Positions 61,623 through 64,000 of a stretch of 64,000 bases of DNA are shown piece by piece. The notes beneath the pieces are model-generated. The model saw only the letters and a list, made by a program, of their open reading frames with translations. It was not told the DNA's origin and did no database searches. The stretch's first letter is position 1; the number at the start of each line of letters is the position of its first letter. The stretch is from Pyropia yezoensis (lineage: Eukaryota; Rhodophyta; Bangiophyceae; Bangiales; Bangiaceae): the NCBI GenBank assembly GCA_009829735.1, contig CM020618.1:24289346-24353345 (forward strand). Reading direction: 5' to 3'. The translations under genes and the position numbers were made by a program.

Positions 61623-64000
61623 ATGGCGCCCACACCGCCCTCAACTGCTGCCATCTCCAAGATCTCCCACAAGTGCTGCTTTTGTCCTCGCGGCTTCGCG
61701 TCCTCTCTGCATCGTCAGCGCCACATGAATGCCGTCCACAGCGACCGCAACATTCTGATGGCCGGCATTGCTTCTGGTAGCGCGCCTACGCCGCCAGGGA
61801 CGATGGCAGAGGAGGAGTGTGCTGCCATTGAGGAGGTGGCAGTCGGAGCTGTGGACGACGGCGGCGGTCTGGGCACGGCGGTCGATCGTGAGCAGGCTGT
61901 CGCACCTCTGAACATGGCCGCTCGTGGCCTGTCTCAGGGCACTGGATTGGCAGTCATGAACGCGGCCAGCGCCTTTGTGAATGAGTCGGCTATGGACTTT
62001 GTTACCCGCCAAAGCCGCAATGGTGTTGCTCGCGGCGCTCTTGCTGGGCCGCGTCCCCCGGCGGGAGCTGTGCGACACGTATTTGCTACTAGCGTGGCAG
62101 CCCGTATCCGTGGCTACTACGAGGCGCTTCCGGAGGCGTCGCTTTGTGAGCCCGTTGTCCGTCCTGGGTTGGGGGACGGTCCATCTCGCTTCCGCGGCCC
62201 AGCAATGCGGTCGATTCTCAAGTTCGCCCTTGGCGCGGGGGGGTGCGGCCTGTCACGCAGCGACCAAGCGGACCTGTGCGGCGTTTTGCTTCAGGTCGAG
62301 GCGTCGACGAGCGGCAACGACGGCGCCCCACTCACCGAGGAGATCCCTAATCCGGGTGCGTTTGTTGGCGGTCTCCGCCAGGAGCAGCACCGCATCGTAG
62401 CCCGGCTGATTTGGATGGAGGTACCCATTGTGGTGGGCGGCAAAGAGTACTTTTTCTACCACAGGGACCTGTTAGGCGTGGCCATCCATGCCGTGCGGTC
62501 GGCCAAGAAGCTGGACTTATTGGGAGGGGCTTTACCGCCGGCCGACGACGGATCTCGTCGGCGTTCGTCGACCCTCAACTCGGACCTGTTCATCAGGGAG
62601 GCAGCCGCGATTACGGCCCTTCACGGCCAGCGAGCGCGTCCGCTGTTTGCATCCTTGCACGCCGACGCCGCGGTTGTCTCATGGAGCGGCGCGGCGTACG
62701 TGTACCCGATCAGGGCAGAGTTTCCCAGCGTGCTGGACGAGGGCAACCGATGGGCTACCATCGGCTACATCCCTCACATCCCAAAGGCTGTGAGTCGCAC
62801 CGCAAAAGCGGTGCTTGCTGTGAGTGACGAACGGAATGACCTGCTGCAGCGTTGCCTGGCTGTCGTCCTCCGTCGCTTCTCGCGCGCCGGTGAGACGGGC
62901 GTCCCGGTTCACATTCCCAACCTTGGTACCGCTCTTCTTGTGGCGCGCGTCGGGTCGGTTGTTGTGGACTACTTGGAGGAGCGCAGTATGTACGCGCTTA
63001 TGGGAAGCAAGAGCACATTTCCTTGCACGCATTGTCGTGTTCGGAATGGAGCTTCCTGCGCGCCGGACACGGAAGACGCTGATCCGCGGGACGTCATTCA
63101 GACGCTTGAGGCGCAGCTTGCGGCTGCCGAAAGGCGCCTCGTGGACCCGCGGGCGTCGCTTCGGGGACCTCTCGGGAAGCTGCATAGTGCTTTGGCCTTT
63201 GCCCCAGCACTCGGGAGTATGCACGGGCTCAGCACTGGGAATATGAACTACTTCAACATCGTTTCGTTTGACTTGCTCCACGTATGGAAGCTGGGCGTGC
63301 TGCGTACTTTGGCCCAGCGGATCCCGGGGTTTCTCAAAGCCGTCTGCACTGCTGAGAAGGGCGCTGTTATGGGACCAGTCCAGCGATCGCTGGACGTGCT
63401 CAACCTCCGTGCCTTTGAAATAGGTCGGCGGTGCCGAGTCAAGCCAGTAGCGCCTGGGTATGTTCGAGGGTCTCGATCCGTGGTGGGGTTTTTTAGAGGT
63501 GTAGTCAGACCGGGAAGCCAGCGTCGGCCGCCAGCAGACACTGACGGAGTGTTTCTTTGGCCACCTCGCGGACACTCACTTGACGACTTATCCTGCTTTT
63601 CAGTTGCTTTGTGCCTCCCAAGGAAAAGCAGGCGACGATGACGGGGCGCAGCTGGCGCCACTTTTCTGTCCATTGGCCCCACATTGTCGCTGGACTCGTC
63701 GGACCGGCAGACCCTGCGCGGCTTGTTGCTATGCGTGCTCCTCCTGTGGCTGAGGCTGGCAGCGACGATGCTGAATGCGACGACCACGACGTCTTGAGGC
63801 CTGATGAGGACGAGGAGGTCCATCAGCCTGTCCCCGCCGGTATCTCTATTGGAGCCGGCTCGGCCTACGAGGCACTGTTCGGTGACATCCCTGTGCAAGA
63901 CGCGGTGCAAGACATGTTCTGCCAGGCAGCCAAGCTCGGCGGGCTTTTCATGGGCGACAATCAGGGCGACACGGTCAACACTACTGCGAGTAATGTGACA
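61623..64000 (+). CDS. Plavaka-type transposase, C-X (3' end outside the window)
   Basis: Homologue of C-Y. The start is the ATG of MAPTPPSTAA at 61623; upstream frame lacks a better one. The zinc finger C18, C21, H34, H39 has the same spacing as in C-Y. Later blocks are SWSGAAYVYPIRAEF, IGYIPHIPKAV, FPCTHCRVRNG, SMHGLSTGNMNYFNIVSFDL and LHVWKLGVLRTL. The first exon is uninterrupted to about 63457, where C-Y has two introns. An intron (about 63458-63631, CCTGG/GTATGT to AAAGCAG) precedes the exon containing MTGRSWRHFSVHWPHIVAGL and SAYEALFGDIPVQDAVQDMF, open to the window edge. It would cut and join DNA at the ends of its element. The catalytic-Asp motif FDLLH is present. No stop is seen within 61623-63457. 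Confidence 0.82.

Overview
The window is nuclear-type eukaryotic DNA. It is GC-rich and has spliceosomal GT-AG introns of about 140-220 bp, chromovirus LTR retrotransposons, an M13 metalloprotease, a tandem-BRCT fragment, Ala/Pro/Ser-rich proteins and a 500-N scaffold gap (8724-9223). Composition, short introns and repeat load would suit a GC-rich alga, perhaps a red alga, but nothing seen fixes the species. I found no convincing rRNA, tRNA, CRISPR or operon.

Layout. 1-5536: right part of a Ty3/Gypsy chromovirus (copy I) with RT-RNase H, integrase plus chromodomain, a large antisense ORF and an LTR. 5856-8500 (-): decayed copy of an unrecognised intron-containing gene, family B. 9224-10726: fragment of a second Gypsy family, cut off by copy II of the chromovirus (10727-20096). 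Copy II is followed by a deleted LTR-internal-LTR remnant (to 20617). 21596-23098 (-): broken Myb/SANT-like protein of the PIF/Harbinger-associated type. 23.1-28.9 kb: gene-poor, with short tandem repeats. 28975-32961 (-) and 35400-37823 (+): a head-to-head pair made of a Plavaka-type (CACTA-superfamily) transposase (C-Y) and an unrecognised coiled-coil partner (A-Y). 37.8-45.1 kb: mostly empty, with a probable membrane-protein gene (41337-42386, -) and a 334-bp duplication. 45114-47366: M13 peptidase pseudogene. 47358-48128: 3' part of a tandem-BRCT gene. 50745-53080 (+): second family-B gene. 55236-56304: small inverted-repeat element. 57374-59196 (-) and 61623-64000 (+): a second, diverged A/C head-to-head pair (A-X, C-X), C-X running off the window.

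Best candidate for an undescribed system: the A/C pair. It occurs twice with diverged proteins, the same divergent orientation and almost the same distance between start codons (2,438 and 2,426 bp). This suggests a two-gene DNA transposon in which protein A is a conserved partner of a Plavaka-like transposase. Family B is also present twice, with collinear blocks and a conserved intron position. Its second copy lies next to the second A/C pair, so it could be a third component or a separate element.

Most mobile-element genes here carry defects: in-frame stops, frameshifts, or a Glu-to-Lys change in the integrase DDE triad. The region reads as a graveyard of recent and older elements with few host genes.
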